DNA of 64,000 nt. Origin: Myxococcus guangdongensis (lineage in GTDB: Bacteria > Myxococcota > Myxococcia > Myxococcales > Myxococcaceae). The notes beneath the pieces are model-generated. The model saw only the letters and a list, made by a program, of their open reading frames with translations, did not search any database and was not told where the DNA came from. Positions 11,687-21,015 of this stretch are shown piece by piece. Position 1 is the first letter of the stretch, and the number at the start of each line of letters is the position of its first letter. Both the position numbers and the translations under genes were made by a program. Where the stretch lies: NCBI RefSeq assembly GCF_024198255.1, contig NZ_JAJVKW010000008.1, positions 186,001 through 250,000 of the forward strand, written 5' to 3'.

Positions 11687-12112
11687 ATGAACACCTTCCT
11701 CCTGCCCCTCCTGGGCGGCGTCCTGCTGGGCCTCGGCGCGGCCCTCCTGCTCCTCTTCAACGGCCGCATCGCCGGCATCAGCGGCATCACCGGTGGCCTC
11801 TGGACACCCGCGTCGGGTGACACCGGGTGGCGCGTGGCCTTCATCGGCGGGCTGATGCTGGGAGGCGTGGTGCTGGCGGCCGTGCGCCCCTCGGGGCTCG
11901 GCGCGCCGGTGCCCACGGGCGTGGGCACCACGCTCGTCGCCGGAGTGTGCGTGGGCTTCGGCACGCGGCTGGGCAGCGGCTGCACCAGCGGCCACGGGGT
12001 GTGTGGCCTGGCGCGGGGCTCCAAGCGCTCGCTGGTGGCCACGCTGACGTTCATGGCCGCGGGCGCCGCCACCGTCTTCGTCACCCGGCATCTCTTGGGA
12101 GGGCTGTCATGA
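11687..12112 (+). CDS. YeeE/YedE family transporter subunit (first half)
   Basis: This 141-residue membrane protein has about four helices. It contains [14 protein letters not shown] and [21 protein letters not shown], the conserved Cys-containing signature of YeeE/YedE (DUF395) proteins, which move thiosulfate or persulfide sulfur. The family occurs as one long protein or, as here, as two half-size proteins encoded side by side (PmpA/PmpB type). The next gene starts within its stop codon (ATGA). I chose the ATG at 11687 because the hydrophobic domain begins there; the reading upstream is Pro/Arg-rich shadow sequence. Confidence 0.88.
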   Translation: MNTFLLPLLGGVLLGLGAALLLLFNGRIAGISGITGGLWTPASGDTGWRVAFIGGLMLGGVVLAAVRPSGLGAPVPTGVGTTLVAGVCVGFGTRLGSGCTSGHGVCGLARGSKRSLVATLTFMAAGAATVFVTRHLLGGLS

Positions 12113-12528
12113 AGCAGGTCCTCACGGCGGGCGTCGCGGGGCTGCTCTTCGCGCTGGGGCTGGGCATGGGAGGCATGACGGACCCGGCGAAGGTGGTGGG
12201 TTTCCTCGATGTGGCGGGCGCTTGGGACCCGAGCCTGGCCTTCGTGATGGCGGGCGCGCTGGGCTCGTACGCGCTGGCGCGCAGGGTCATCCTCCGCAGA
12301 GCGGCCCCCGTGCTGGCGGACGCCTTCCCCGGAGCGCCCTCCGCCTCGGTGGATGGACGCTTGGTGGCGGGCGCGGTGCTCTTCGGCGTGGGCTGGGGGT
12401 TGTCGGGCTACTGCCCGGGGCCGGCGCTGGTGGTGTTGCCGGTGGGAGGCCTGACGGTGGCGCTCTTCGTGGTGGGAATGGTGGCCGGAATGGGTGTGTT
12501 CCGCGCCCTGGTGAAGCAACCTGGGTGA
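12109..12528 (+). CDS. YeeE/YedE family transporter subunit (second half)
   Basis: This 139-residue protein has about four helices and the second-half signature of the family: [20 protein letters not shown] near the N-terminus and [17 protein letters not shown] with a conserved Cys near residue 102. It overlaps the upstream half by ATGA, and the two probably form one sulfur-compound channel or transporter in the inner membrane. No rhodanese or sulfur dioxygenase gene lies beside it, so the physiological sulfur donor is unknown. Confidence 0.88.
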   Translation: MKQVLTAGVAGLLFALGLGMGGMTDPAKVVGFLDVAGAWDPSLAFVMAGALGSYALARRVILRRAAPVLADAFPGAPSASVDGRLVAGAVLFGVGWGLSGYCPGPALVVLPVGGLTVALFVVGMVAGMGVFRALVKQPG

Positions 12529-12714
12529 GCAGGCTCATCACACACAACCCTCACAGGTGTACGGTGCGGGCTGAAGTCACGCATTGCGGGGCACCAAATC
12601 TCAGACTTCCGGGCATGTGAAGTGATTGGGACATCACATCCGGTCATTTGAGTGCGTTTGCAAAGCTTTGAGTGGATCACCGCGAGGGGCGGGGGTGGCT
12701 AGGATGACTCCTCA

Positions 12715-14298
12715 ATGCCACGCGCCGCGAATAGGTTGCTGGACGTCGACGAAGAGAAGCTCGTCCACCAGTTCCCCGGAATCGACCGCAAGGCGGTGGG
12801 GGCGTTCTTCACGCCCGCGCCCCTGGTGGAACGCACGCTATCGCTCGCGATGGCGCACCTGGGAGCCGGGCCACTCACGGTGATTGACCCGGCTTGTGGA
12901 GCCGGGGCCTTCCTGTCGGCGGCCTCGAAGCTCTGGCCCGGAGCCCGCCTGTGCGGCCTGGAGCTGGACCCGGCCGTGGCCCGGCTGTGTCAGGCCCGCG
13001 TCCCCGAGGCCGACGTGAAGGAGGGCGACACGCTGCGAGGCGGGCTGGAGCCCATGCTCGCCGCCACGCCGCCCGAGCACCGCGAGCTGTGGGTGGGCAA
13101 TCCGCCGTACAACGGCACCTCGCCGGTGCTGAAGGACGCGGGCGCGTACGCGAAGCTGCGCGCGCTGTTGCCGCTGGCGTTGCCGCCGGGGACCAGCCTG
13201 CGCGACGACTTCGCCTTCTTCCTGCTCGTCGCCGCGCACCGGCTGTCCACGCGGCCCGGCGTGCTCGCCTTCATCACCCCGGCGAGCCTGCTGGACGCGT
13301 TCCTCTACGCGCCCCTGCGCCAGTCGCTCCTGCGCATGCTGACGCTGCGCGAGGTGGTGGACCTGGGGCCGGGTGCCTTCGCTGGCACGCAGGTGCGCAC
13401 GTGCATCACCGTGTGGTCCTCGCTGCCGGGCCACGTGGACCCGCCGCGCTTCGAGCGCCGGGGGGCGTGGCAGCACTTCACGCCCGAGGCGCCCGAGTGG
13501 CGGCTGGCGCCGACGACGCCGGAGGCCAGCGCGCTGGACGCGAGGTGGAGCGCGGAGGGCGAGCCGCTCACCACGCTCGTCCCGGTGAGCCTGCCCGGGG
13601 TGAAGACGCGCTTCGACGAGCTGTTGGTGGACGCGGACCCGGAGCGGCTGCTCGCGCGCATCCGCGCCTTCTCGGTGTCCTCGTTGGACGACCTGCCGGA
13701 CTTCGCGCGGGTGCACGGGCTGTCCGAGGAGCTGTTGCCCAAGCTGCGCGCGCTGAAGGTGGGCCCCGCGCTGGAGGTGGACGCCAAGCACCTGCGGCCC
13801 TTCTTCCGGTATGGCGGCGCGCGGCACCGGGGCACCCTGCCCCCGGAGACGCGGGCGTACTGCTACCTGGACCGGCGGCTGATTCCGCGTGGAGACCACC
13901 GGCTGCGCGGGCCGTACGACCCGCACGTGGGCGCGGTGAAGCTGCTCTTCAACGTGCGGGAGCTGCCGCTGTCCGCGGCGCTGCTGCAGGAGGAGGGCTG
14001 CGTGCACGACCACCGTCACGCGCGCTTCGCGCCGCTGTACGTCCCCAAGCGGCTGCGCGACGAGGGCCTGCGCGTGACGCGCTCGTCCACGTCCGCCGAG
14101 GAGCTCGGGCCGCTGGTGCCCAACCTGTCGCCGCGAGGGTTGGAGTGGGCGGAGACGCTGGGAGGCCCCCTGCCCGCCTTCCAGGCCATCGTGCGGTTCC
14201 TCAACGGCCCCGAGGTGCAGCGCGTCTGGGCGCCGGCCTTCGGTGCTTCACGCGTGGTGCCAGTGCCGCTGGTAGTGCCGCCCATCGGACAGGAGTGA
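12715..14298 (+). CDS. Orphan N6-adenine DNA methyltransferase
   Basis: This 527-residue class I SAM-dependent methyltransferase has motif I (VIDPACGAGAFLSA, about residue 60) and the amino-group methylation motif NPPY at 129-132 (VGNPPYNGTSP). Further family blocks follow (LRDDFAFFLLVAAHRL, GVLAFITPASLLDAF). The arrangement resembles Eco57I-type and type IIG adenine methyltransferases, with a C-terminal half that could hold the target-recognition domain. No restriction endonuclease, nuclease motif or mobile element is visible on either side, so it is probably a solitary methyltransferase. An RNA or protein substrate cannot be excluded. Confidence 0.8.
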   Translation: MPRAANRLLDVDEEKLVHQFPGIDRKAVGAFFTPAPLVERTLSLAMAHLGAGPLTVIDPACGAGAFLSAASKLWPGARLCGLELDPAVARLCQARVPEADVKEGDTLRGGLEPMLAATPPEHRELWVGNPPYNGTSPVLKDAGAYAKLRALLPLALPPGTSLRDDFAFFLLVAAHRLSTRPGVLAFITPASLLDAFLYAPLRQSLLRMLTLREVVDLGPGAFAGTQVRTCITVWSSLPGHVDPPRFERRGAWQHFTPEAPEWRLAPTTPEASALDARWSAEGEPLTTLVPVSLPGVKTRFDELLVDADPERLLARIRAFSVSSLDDLPDFARVHGLSEELLPKLRALKVGPALEVDAKHLRPFFRYGGARHRGTLPPETRAYCYLDRRLIPRGDHRLRGPYDPHVGAVKLLFNVRELPLSAALLQEEGCVHDHRHARFAPLYVPKRLRDEGLRVTRSSTSAEELGPLVPNLSPRGLEWAETLGGPLPAFQAIVRFLNGPEVQRVWAPAFGASRVVPVPLVVPPIGQE

Positions 14299-14403
14299 GG
14301 GAGCGGTGGGCGGCCCGCATGGTTTCCCTGCGGGCTGCGCGGACAACCGCTAGTGTCCACCTTCGCTGAGCAGCTTTTCCCCTCTGAAGGAGGACCTCAC
14401 CTC

Positions 14404-14985
14404 ATGAAGATTCGCGCGCTGCTGACCGCCACCATCCTCACCGCCGCCGCGCCCGCGCTGGCCCAGGCCCCCGCGGCGACGCCCCCCACGCCCGCCCAGG
14501 CCGCGCCCGCCGAGGCGCCAGCGAAGAAGGAAGCGCCCAAGGGCGAGACGGCGAAGGCGACGGTGAAGGACGCGCAGGGCAAGGACGTGGGTGAGATCAC
14601 GTTCGAGCAGGCCAAGCAGGGCGTCGTCATCAAGGGCGCGCTGCACGACCTGCCCCCGGGCCAGCACGCCTTCCACATCCACGAGACGGGCAAGTGCGAG
14701 GCGCCGGAGTTCAAGACGGCCGGCGCGCACTTCAACCCGACGAAGAAGGCGCACGGGATGATGGCCCACAAGGGCAAGCACGTGGGTGATTTGCCCAACC
14801 TCTACGTGGGCCAGGACGGCAAGGTGCAGTTCGACACGTTCGCCCAGGGCGGGCTGACGGTGAAGTCCCTGTTCGACAAGGACGGCTCGGCCGTCGTCGT
14901 CCACGTCAAGGAGGACGACTACGCCACGGACCCGACCGGCGACGCCGGCGGCCGCATCGCGTGCGGCGTGGTGGAGAAGCAGTAG
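14404..14985 (+). CDS. sodC: Periplasmic copper/zinc superoxide dismutase
   Basis: This 193-residue protein has a cleavable signal peptide (ends ALAQA) and an Ala/Pro/Lys-rich linker to about residue 55. The SodC domain keeps all metal ligands: two copper His in HAFHIHETG, the bridging His in AGAHFNP, the zinc His and Asp in AHGMM and HVGDLPN, and the last copper His in AVVVHVKEDD. The conserved Cys pair is in GKCEAPEF and IACGVV. It converts superoxide to peroxide outside the inner membrane. The start at 14404 follows AAGGAGG at 14387. Confidence 0.95.
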   Translation: MKIRALLTATILTAAAPALAQAPAATPPTPAQAAPAEAPAKKEAPKGETAKATVKDAQGKDVGEITFEQAKQGVVIKGALHDLPPGQHAFHIHETGKCEAPEFKTAGAHFNPTKKAHGMMAHKGKHVGDLPNLYVGQDGKVQFDTFAQGGLTVKSLFDKDGSAVVVHVKEDDYATDPTGDAGGRIACGVVEKQ

Positions 14986-15057
14986 CTGTCCGCGTCATCC
15001 GGCGACGCGCCCGTCTGGCACTGCTGGCCAGGCGGGCGAATCCGGAGAAGACCCTCT

Positions 15058-16650
15058 TCAGTGCACGGGCTTCGCGACGGCGGCGCTGGGCGCCTGCTTC
15101 ACGGGCGTGAAGCGCAGGTCCTGGAAGTCGAAGCTGAAGTCGGTGAGCGGTGAGACGGGCTGCATGCGCATCTCCCCCACCGCCCCGTCCGGCTTGAGCG
15201 AGAAGGACACGAACGCGTCCGCATTGAGCGAGCGGTCCTTCCAGCGCGCGACGAAGGTGTCGTATTGCCAGTGCTCCAGCTCGCCGACGAGGCCCGGCGT
15301 CCGGCTGAAGCGCAGCACCAGCTTCTCCGCCTCGCGCGTCAGCGTCACGTCGCCGTACCACGCGTCGCGGAACGTGCCGGCGTAGGCCTCGAGCGGGAGC
15401 GACGGCTTGCTCTCCGCGTTGCGACTGCCACGCAGGCCGGCCACCTGGGCCTCCGCCTTGGCGCGCTTCGCGTCGTCATCCGCCTTGAACGCGGCCACCC
15501 AGTCCGTCGCGGGCCCGCCCATGAAGGCGTCCAGCACCGTCCACATCGGCGCCTCGATGGCCCCGCGCTCCTCCTGGTTCGTCAGCACCGCGACGCCCAG
15601 GTTCAGCTCCGGCACCAGCATCACCCGCGAGTAGTAGCCCGGCAGCGCGCCGCCATGGCCCACCAGCTTGTGGCCCTTGTAGTCGCGCAGCGACCAGCCC
15701 AGCGCGTACGCGGCGAAGTTCGCGCGCAGCCCAGCGAGCGGCTTGGAGGGCTCGGTGACGTTCATCACCGTCTGCGCCGCCCACATCTCCTTCGACTGCG
15801 CCTCGCTGAACAGCCGCTTCTTGCCCTCCGTCCCCGGAATCACGCCCAGCGCCAGCTGCGTCATCATCCACTTGGACAAGTCATTCACGCTGGAGTTGAT
15901 GGCCGCCGCGGGCGCGTTGTTCTCGAAGCCCATCGGCGAGATGGCCTTGAGCACGCCGTCCGCCTTCGCGTGCGGCGTGGCCACATTGCTGCTCACGCGC
16001 AGGGCCTTGAAGAGCGTGCTGCTGTCGCGCATGCCCACCGGCACGAAGATGCGCTCGCGCACGAAGTCGCGCCAGTGACGGCCGCTCACCTTCTCGATGA
16101 CCTTGCCCGCCACGAGGTAGAGGATGTTGTCGTACGCGTACTTGCTGCGGAAGCTCGACGCCGGAGGGAGGTGGCGCAGCTTCGAGACAATCTCGTCCTC
16201 GGTGAAGGTGGACTGCGGGAAGTACAGCAGGTCTCCCGCGCCCAGCCCCAGGCCGCTGCGGTGCACGAGCAGGTCGCGAATCGTCAGCTCGCGCGTGACG
16301 TACGCATCGTGCATCTGGAACGACGGCAGGTGGTCCACCACGCGGTCGTCCCACTGCAGCTTGCCCTCCTCGACGAGCATCGCCAGCGCCACCGCCGTGA
16401 AGGCCTTGCTGTTGGAGGCGATGCCGAACAGCGTGTCCGCCGTCACCGGCGTCTTGTCCCCGAGCTTGCGCACGCCATAGCCCTTGGACAGCACCACCTT
16501 GCCGTCCTTCACCACGGCCACGGCGATGCCGGGCACGTCGAAGGTCTTCATCGCCTTCTCGAGGGTGGCGTCGAAGTCGGCGGGCAGCGACTGCGCGAAG
16601 GCCGGGGACAGCGGCAGGAAAACGAGGAGAAGCGCGAGGACGTGACGCAC
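15058..16650 (-). CDS. Secreted serine hydrolase, class C beta-lactamase/DD-peptidase family
   Basis: This 530-residue protein has a signal peptide (cleavage after AFAQ) and a beta-lactamase/transpeptidase-like domain. The catalytic motifs are SNSK (Ser79, Lys82), Tyr173-x-Asn175 (YAYDN) and HGG in KLVGHGGALPGYYS. The last 100 residues (from AYAGTFRDAWYGDVTL) match the DUF3471-type C-terminal beta domain often attached to these enzymes. Such proteins hydrolyse D-amino peptides, esters or amides; true beta-lactamase activity is uncertain. The gene is monocistronic and convergent with sodC. Confidence 0.9.
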   Translation of the reverse strand: MRHVLALLLVFLPLSPAFAQSLPADFDATLEKAMKTFDVPGIAVAVVKDGKVVLSKGYGVRKLGDKTPVTADTLFGIASNSKAFTAVALAMLVEEGKLQWDDRVVDHLPSFQMHDAYVTRELTIRDLLVHRSGLGLGAGDLLYFPQSTFTEDEIVSKLRHLPPASSFRSKYAYDNILYLVAGKVIEKVSGRHWRDFVRERIFVPVGMRDSSTLFKALRVSSNVATPHAKADGVLKAISPMGFENNAPAAAINSSVNDLSKWMMTQLALGVIPGTEGKKRLFSEAQSKEMWAAQTVMNVTEPSKPLAGLRANFAAYALGWSLRDYKGHKLVGHGGALPGYYSRVMLVPELNLGVAVLTNQEERGAIEAPMWTVLDAFMGGPATDWVAAFKADDDAKRAKAEAQVAGLRGSRNAESKPSLPLEAYAGTFRDAWYGDVTLTREAEKLVLRFSRTPGLVGELEHWQYDTFVARWKDRSLNADAFVSFSLKPDGAVGEMRMQPVSPLTDFSFDFQDLRFTPVKQAPSAAVAKPVH

Positions 16651-16752
16651 GAAGGGCTCCAGGCAGGGGCTCGGAGTCCCCTCTCTACCGCACCTGGCGA
16701 ACGCGCCCCAGTCGCCCCTATTCCGGGTCGGCGGGCGCGCGCCCCTCGCGCC

Positions 16753-19032
16753 TCAGACGTAACCGAAGCGGCGCCGCGCGAACCACTCCGCGCCGAGCAG
16801 CCCGATGAGGGCCACCAGGTAGTACCAGCGGTCCCACAGGGGCTGGTCCTTGGCGCGGCCCACCTCCACCACCGGCGGGTCCAACAGCGGCACATCTGGC
16901 AGGCTCTCCTGGGGCAACTTGTACGCCTTGCCACCGGTCACCTGGGCCACCTGCTCCATCAGCTCCCGCCGCACCGACGCGTCCGACAGCTCCGGCCCCA
17001 CGGCGCGCACCGCCACCGCGTCCTCGCCCTGGCCCAGTTCCGTCTCACCCTTCTTCGCCGTGGCGAGCAGCTTGTACGGCCCCGGCTCCGGCGGCGCGAA
17101 CTCCAGCCGCACCACGCCGTCCGGCCCCGTCGTCCCCGTCTGCACCGCCACGGGCTTCTGCGCGGCCACGGAGAACAGCTCCACGCGCACCTGCGCGTCC
17201 TGCGCCGGCTGGTAGTCCGCGCTGCGCGCCTGCACCACCACCGCCACCGGCCGCCCCGGCTCCACCGAGGGCGGGTCCGCCGTCACCTTCAACGTCGTCA
17301 GGTCCGGGTCCCTCACCAGCCAGCGCAGCGCGTTGCCCCAGAAGCGGTCATACGCGCGGCTGGGCGAGCCATCCCGGTGCGCCGCGAAGGCCCAGTACCA
17401 CGACGCATCCGTGGCCATCACCAGCGCGCGCCCCCGGCCGTAGTCCCACACGGCGACGAGCGGCGCGTTCTTCCCGTCCGAGGTGAGATGCGGATGCTCC
17501 AGCAACACGGTGGCGCCCTGCCGCGCGCGCGTCATGTTGATGCCGGGGATGGGAGGAAGCTCGCCCCACGCGGCCTCGGTGCTGGAGGCGCCGGTGCCGA
17601 TGGCCGTCACCGGGTGGCGCAGGCCCTCCGGCGTCAGGCGCGCGGTGAAGGCGTCCAGGTTGGCGGGGCCCGCGGCGGCCACGGGCAGCGCGTCCATCAG
17701 CGTGGGCATGGTGGCGCGGCCCTCGCCCAGCACGCTGTCGCCGCCAATCATCACGAAGGCGCCGCCGTTGTGGATGTAGCGCTCCAGGTTGCGCTCGTAC
17801 TCGGCGATGGACAGCGAGGGGTCCGAGTGCCCGAAGTTCTGGAAGATGACGACGTCGAAGGTGTCCAGCTTCGTGTCGAAGATCTCTTCCATCGGGAACG
17901 GGATGAGCGACAGCTCCCGGTCATTCGACGTCCCCGGGTCGTCCGACAGCGTGCGCAGGATGTAGAACGAGATGAGGTCCACGTTGGCGTCCTGCTTGAG
18001 CAGCCCGCGCAGGTAGCGCTCGTCCCACGAGGGGCGGCCCACCACCAGCAGCACGCGCACCCGGTCTCGAATGACCTTCAGCGTGAAGGAGCGGCTGTTG
18101 TTGTCCGCCACCGCCTCGTCCGGGAAGGTGGGCACGGACACCGTGTAGACGAAGCGGCCCGTCTGGTCCGGCGTGAAGGTGAAGGACACCGGCTTCACGT
18201 CGTCGTTGGTTTCCAGGCGCACCGTCTTGGTGGCCACCGTCTTGCCCTCCTGGCTGAGGACGACGGGGATCTCCTTGCCCCGGAAGCCGCGGCCGTGAAT
18301 CTCCGCCTCCACCGTGAGCGAGTTGCGCACGAAGGCGAAGTCGTCGACCTTCAGGCCTTCAATCGCCAGGTCCTTGAGCGCCTCCTGGCCCACCGTGAAG
18401 GTGGACACCGGCACGCCCAGGTCCGCGAGCGCCGCGCGCGCCCGGCCCACCACGCCCGCCTTCAGCTCCGTGTTGTCCGCGCCGTCGCTGAACAACAACA
18501 CGCCGGACAGCTTGCGCGAGCCCTGCCCCGCCCCCGCCGACGCGCGCAGCGCGGCCAGGAGGTCCGTGGTGCCCGCCCGGGGAGGCTCCTTGGCGAGCGA
18601 CGCGGGCGTCACCGGCGCCAGCTCCGGGTCCACACCGTACATCTCCACCGTGAAGCGGTCCTGCAGCGCCGCGAACGCCGGGCCCGCCTTCTCCAGGAAC
18701 GCGGCCACCTGCGCGTTGCGCGTGGGGCCGCCCGGCTCGGTGGGAAAGCCCATGGACGCCGAGCGGTCCACCAGCACCGCCACCCGGTTCTTCATCCGCG
18801 CCACCTGGAGATGCCGGATGCCGGGCTCCAGGAGAAAGAAGAGCGCGGCCACGCCCGCGCCCACGCGCAGGGCCCACAACAGGATGCGACGTCCCCGCGA
18901 GGGCTCGCGGCGCACGCCCCAGGCCGCCAGCGCCACGCCCAACAGCAGCCCGAGCGCGAGGAACACCAGCGCCCACGAGGGCAGCGGAGAGAGGCTGACG
19001 AGCTTCCAGGCGTTGAAGGTGGGGGAATTCAT
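16753..19032 (-). CDS. Membrane protein with von Willebrand A and class I amidotransferase-like domains
   Basis: This 759-residue protein has two N-terminal helices (about 19-38 and 52-70), a von Willebrand A domain beginning VAVLVDRSASMG with a DxSxS metal site, and Ig-like segments. A glutamine-amidotransferase-like fold follows from VRVLLVVGRPSWDERYLRGLL through FVMIGGDSVLGEG, then a C-terminal helix (YLVALIGLLGAEW). This architecture is typical of the BatA/MoxR/DUF58-associated family, whose roles are poorly known. Here the DUF4159 gene lies just upstream on the same strand, but MoxR and DUF58 genes are absent from the window. Its stop and the hydrolase start are 102 bp apart, so the two need not be co-transcribed. 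Confidence 0.85.
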   Translation of the reverse strand: MNSPTFNAWKLVSLSPLPSWALVFLALGLLLGVALAAWGVRREPSRGRRILLWALRVGAGVAALFFLLEPGIRHLQVARMKNRVAVLVDRSASMGFPTEPGGPTRNAQVAAFLEKAGPAFAALQDRFTVEMYGVDPELAPVTPASLAKEPPRAGTTDLLAALRASAGAGQGSRKLSGVLLFSDGADNTELKAGVVGRARAALADLGVPVSTFTVGQEALKDLAIEGLKVDDFAFVRNSLTVEAEIHGRGFRGKEIPVVLSQEGKTVATKTVRLETNDDVKPVSFTFTPDQTGRFVYTVSVPTFPDEAVADNNSRSFTLKVIRDRVRVLLVVGRPSWDERYLRGLLKQDANVDLISFYILRTLSDDPGTSNDRELSLIPFPMEEIFDTKLDTFDVVIFQNFGHSDPSLSIAEYERNLERYIHNGGAFVMIGGDSVLGEGRATMPTLMDALPVAAAGPANLDAFTARLTPEGLRHPVTAIGTGASSTEAAWGELPPIPGINMTRARQGATVLLEHPHLTSDGKNAPLVAVWDYGRGRALVMATDASWYWAFAAHRDGSPSRAYDRFWGNALRWLVRDPDLTTLKVTADPPSVEPGRPVAVVVQARSADYQPAQDAQVRVELFSVAAQKPVAVQTGTTGPDGVVRLEFAPPEPGPYKLLATAKKGETELGQGEDAVAVRAVGPELSDASVRRELMEQVAQVTGGKAYKLPQESLPDVPLLDPPVVEVGRAKDQPLWDRWYYLVALIGLLGAEWFARRRFGYV

Positions 19033-19060
19033 CCAGGCTCTTGAGGTGAGGCCCTTCGCG

Positions 19061-19828
19061 TCAGCGCCGCTTGTTGAGGATGAGCTGCAGGTGGACGGCG
19101 TCGTCCTTGTAGTCCAGGCAGAGCGCGTACATGCAGACGTTGATGCCCAGGCGCACCGCCAGCTCGCGCTGGGGCTCGCCGCCGGGGCTCACGTCGAACT
19201 CGTAGTCGCCCGTCTCGTTGCGGCTCCACGCCCCCGCCACGTCGTTCTGCGAGTACAGCACCGCGGCGCGCTTGCCCAGGTTGGCCGCCAAGAGCTGCGG
19301 CTTGTTGAGCAGCCGCCCGGGCGCCGCGTCCAGCATGAAGAAGGACTTGAACACCACGTGCGTGGAGGGCACGTCGGTGAGCGGGCTCTGCGGCAACACC
19401 CGCCGCATCTCCCGGCGGAAGCTGGCGTCGAAGCCGTCCCCGTCGCTGCCGTCGTTGGCGTCCGCCAGCATGAAGCCGCCGTACGTCAGGTAGCGGCGAA
19501 GGTTGGTCACCTCCGCCTCGCTGAGCGCGGGGAACGCGCCGTCGCCGCCGAAGTACAGGAAGGGGTACTCGAAGAGGTCGGGGCTGCTCAGCGCGAACGG
19601 GCGCGCGTCCGGCACCACCTCCACGGAGGTGCGCCGCTGCAGCTCCCAGGCAATGCGACGCAGGCCCGACTGCCGCGCGTCCCAGCGGCCGCCGTGCTTC
19701 GCCACCGCGGGGATGAAGCGGTTCTTCTCACCGAAGGCGCGCGCACGCCCAGACAGCAGCGGGACGAGCGCGGTGGTGCCGAGCAGGAGGTTTCGACGGG
19801 TCAGGCGCCGCGCGGACATAGAGCGCAT
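19061..19828 (-). CDS. DUF4159 protein with Tat-type signal
   Basis: This 255-residue protein begins with a twin-arginine signal (TRRNLLLGTTALVPLL), so it is probably exported folded. The rest matches DUF4159: FPFLYFGGDGAFPALSE-like sequence near residue 95, YGGFMLADANDG near 120, and a C-terminal segment ending NVCMYALCLDYKDD. DUF4159 proteins accompany von Willebrand/amidotransferase membrane proteins such as the next gene, 28 bp downstream. The start at 19828 or 19819 is unresolved because neither has a clear ribosome site. The biochemical role is unknown. Confidence 0.85.
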   Translation of the reverse strand: MRSMSARRLTRRNLLLGTTALVPLLSGRARAFGEKNRFIPAVAKHGGRWDARQSGLRRIAWELQRRTSVEVVPDARPFALSSPDLFEYPFLYFGGDGAFPALSEAEVTNLRRYLTYGGFMLADANDGSDGDGFDASFRREMRRVLPQSPLTDVPSTHVVFKSFFMLDAAPGRLLNKPQLLAANLGKRAAVLYSQNDVAGAWSRNETGDYEFDVSPGGEPQRELAVRLGINVCMYALCLDYKDDAVHLQLILNKRR

Positions 19829-19876
19829 CTATATACCGTCGACGGGTGCTCGCATTCCCCGGTATACAGCGGGCCC

Positions 19877-20140
19877 ATGGCGAAAGGCGGACAGACGCCC
19901 GAGCCGCCCGGCGCCCCCGAGGTCCGCGCGGCCTGGGCCCTCAAGGAGGCCGGTGACGTCGCCGGGGCCCGTCGCCAGGCCGAGCGTCTGTTGGCGAGCA
20001 ATCCAGCCCCCCAGGACCGGGCGCAGGCCGAGGAGCTGCTGCGCCGCACGTCCACGCCCCGGGGCCTCTACGGCTTCGCGGTCCTGGGCGCCGCCGTCTT
20101 CGTGGCGCTGCTGCTGTTGGCGCTGAAGCGCTACGCTTAA
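19877..20140 (+). CDS. Small TPR-like protein with C-terminal membrane anchor
   Basis: This 87-residue protein has a single helix-turn-helix resembling one TPR unit (AWALKEAGDVAGARRQAERLL, in part) and one C-terminal helix (GFAVLGAAVFVALLLLAL). It is therefore a tail-anchored inner-membrane protein facing the cytoplasm. It diverges from the DUF4159 gene across 48 bp containing an AT-rich TATATA stretch, the probable promoter area. The function is unknown; conserved small proteins of this shape occur in myxobacteria. Confidence 0.7.
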   Translation: MAKGGQTPEPPGAPEVRAAWALKEAGDVAGARRQAERLLASNPAPQDRAQAEELLRRTSTPRGLYGFAVLGAAVFVALLLLALKRYA

Positions 20141-20211
20141 GCTACATCGTCGGCGCCCGCGCCCCTCGGGGGCGGCTCGAGCCGCGCCGCAATGCGAAGG
20201 AGTCGGAAGTC

Positions 20212-20922
20212 ATGGAAGGCCTCTTCCAGGCACTCAGGGCCTATCAAGAGTTCAACCCGTCGGGCTGGGTCGCCATCTACCGGCTCCTGCCGATGTGGGC
20301 GGGCATCATCTGCTGTGTCGTCGGGGTGACGCTGCTGCTGGTCGGCGGAGGCCCCCGGGTGTTCCGGGTGCTGGCCGGGCCCATCGGCGCGCTGCTCGGC
20401 CTGGTGTGGACGGGCGCGGTGGCGGTGAAGCTGGGGCTGCCGGACCTGGACCCCAGGGCGCCGACCATCGCCGCGGGGGGGCTCCTGGTGCTGGGCTTCC
20501 TCTTCCCGCCCGCCATCACCTTCGTGGGCCTGGGCGTGCCGCTGGGGCTGGTGGCCGGGCAGATCGCCGGCCCGCAGGACTTCCTGCTCGGCTTCGCGCC
20601 GGGGTTCATCATCGGCGGGCTGGTGGGCGCGCTGCTGCACCGGGTGGTCAGCGGAATCGTCGCCTCCGCGGCGGGCGGGTGGGTGCTCGTCATCGGCGCG
20701 CTGGCGGCGCTGCACCAGTTCGGCAGCCTGGTGGAGGCGGTGGCGAGCCGCCCCTGGGGCGTCATCATCGCGGCGGGGATGTTCGCCATCGCGGGCTCCG
20801 TCTACCAGCTGGCCATGCGCCCCTCTCCCGAGGAGGCCGACAAGCAGCGCGCGGAGAAGGAGCGCGTCAAGCTGCGGCAGGCGGAGCAACGGGCGCTCGA
20901 GAAACGTTGGGGGGTCAAGTAG
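20212..20922 (+). CDS. Polytopic membrane protein of unknown function
   Basis: This 236-residue protein has about seven hydrophobic segments between residues 22 and 205. Many are Gly-rich (VLAGPIGALLGLVW, GFAPGFIIGGLVGALLH), followed by a highly charged cytoplasmic tail (EEADKQRAEKERVKLRQ). The pattern resembles DUF4203/TMEM198-like membrane proteins, but I cannot assign it firmly. The ATG at 20212 follows GAAGGAG. The tail is a probable short coiled coil. Confidence 0.72.
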   Translation: MEGLFQALRAYQEFNPSGWVAIYRLLPMWAGIICCVVGVTLLLVGGGPRVFRVLAGPIGALLGLVWTGAVAVKLGLPDLDPRAPTIAAGGLLVLGFLFPPAITFVGLGVPLGLVAGQIAGPQDFLLGFAPGFIIGGLVGALLHRVVSGIVASAAGGWVLVIGALAALHQFGSLVEAVASRPWGVIIAAGMFAIAGSVYQLAMRPSPEEADKQRAEKERVKLRQAEQRALEKRWGVK

Positions 20923-21015
20923 CCGGCCTCCCCCGGTCGTCGGCCGTGCTTTACCTCCACCCGGGTGGCGCGTAGATTCCGCCGCCTTTCCCCCCGGAAA
21001 ACCCCCAAAGGATTG

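Noticed and set aside
12529-12714. AT-richer gap before the methyltransferase as an attachment site or island boundary
   Set aside because: No tRNA, integrase or direct repeat is present; it is probably an ordinary promoter region.
15265-19044. A 1259-residue plus-strand open frame
   Set aside because: Composition is Arg/His/Gln-rich with no motifs, and it lies antisense to the hydrolase and von Willebrand genes, which have clear motifs.
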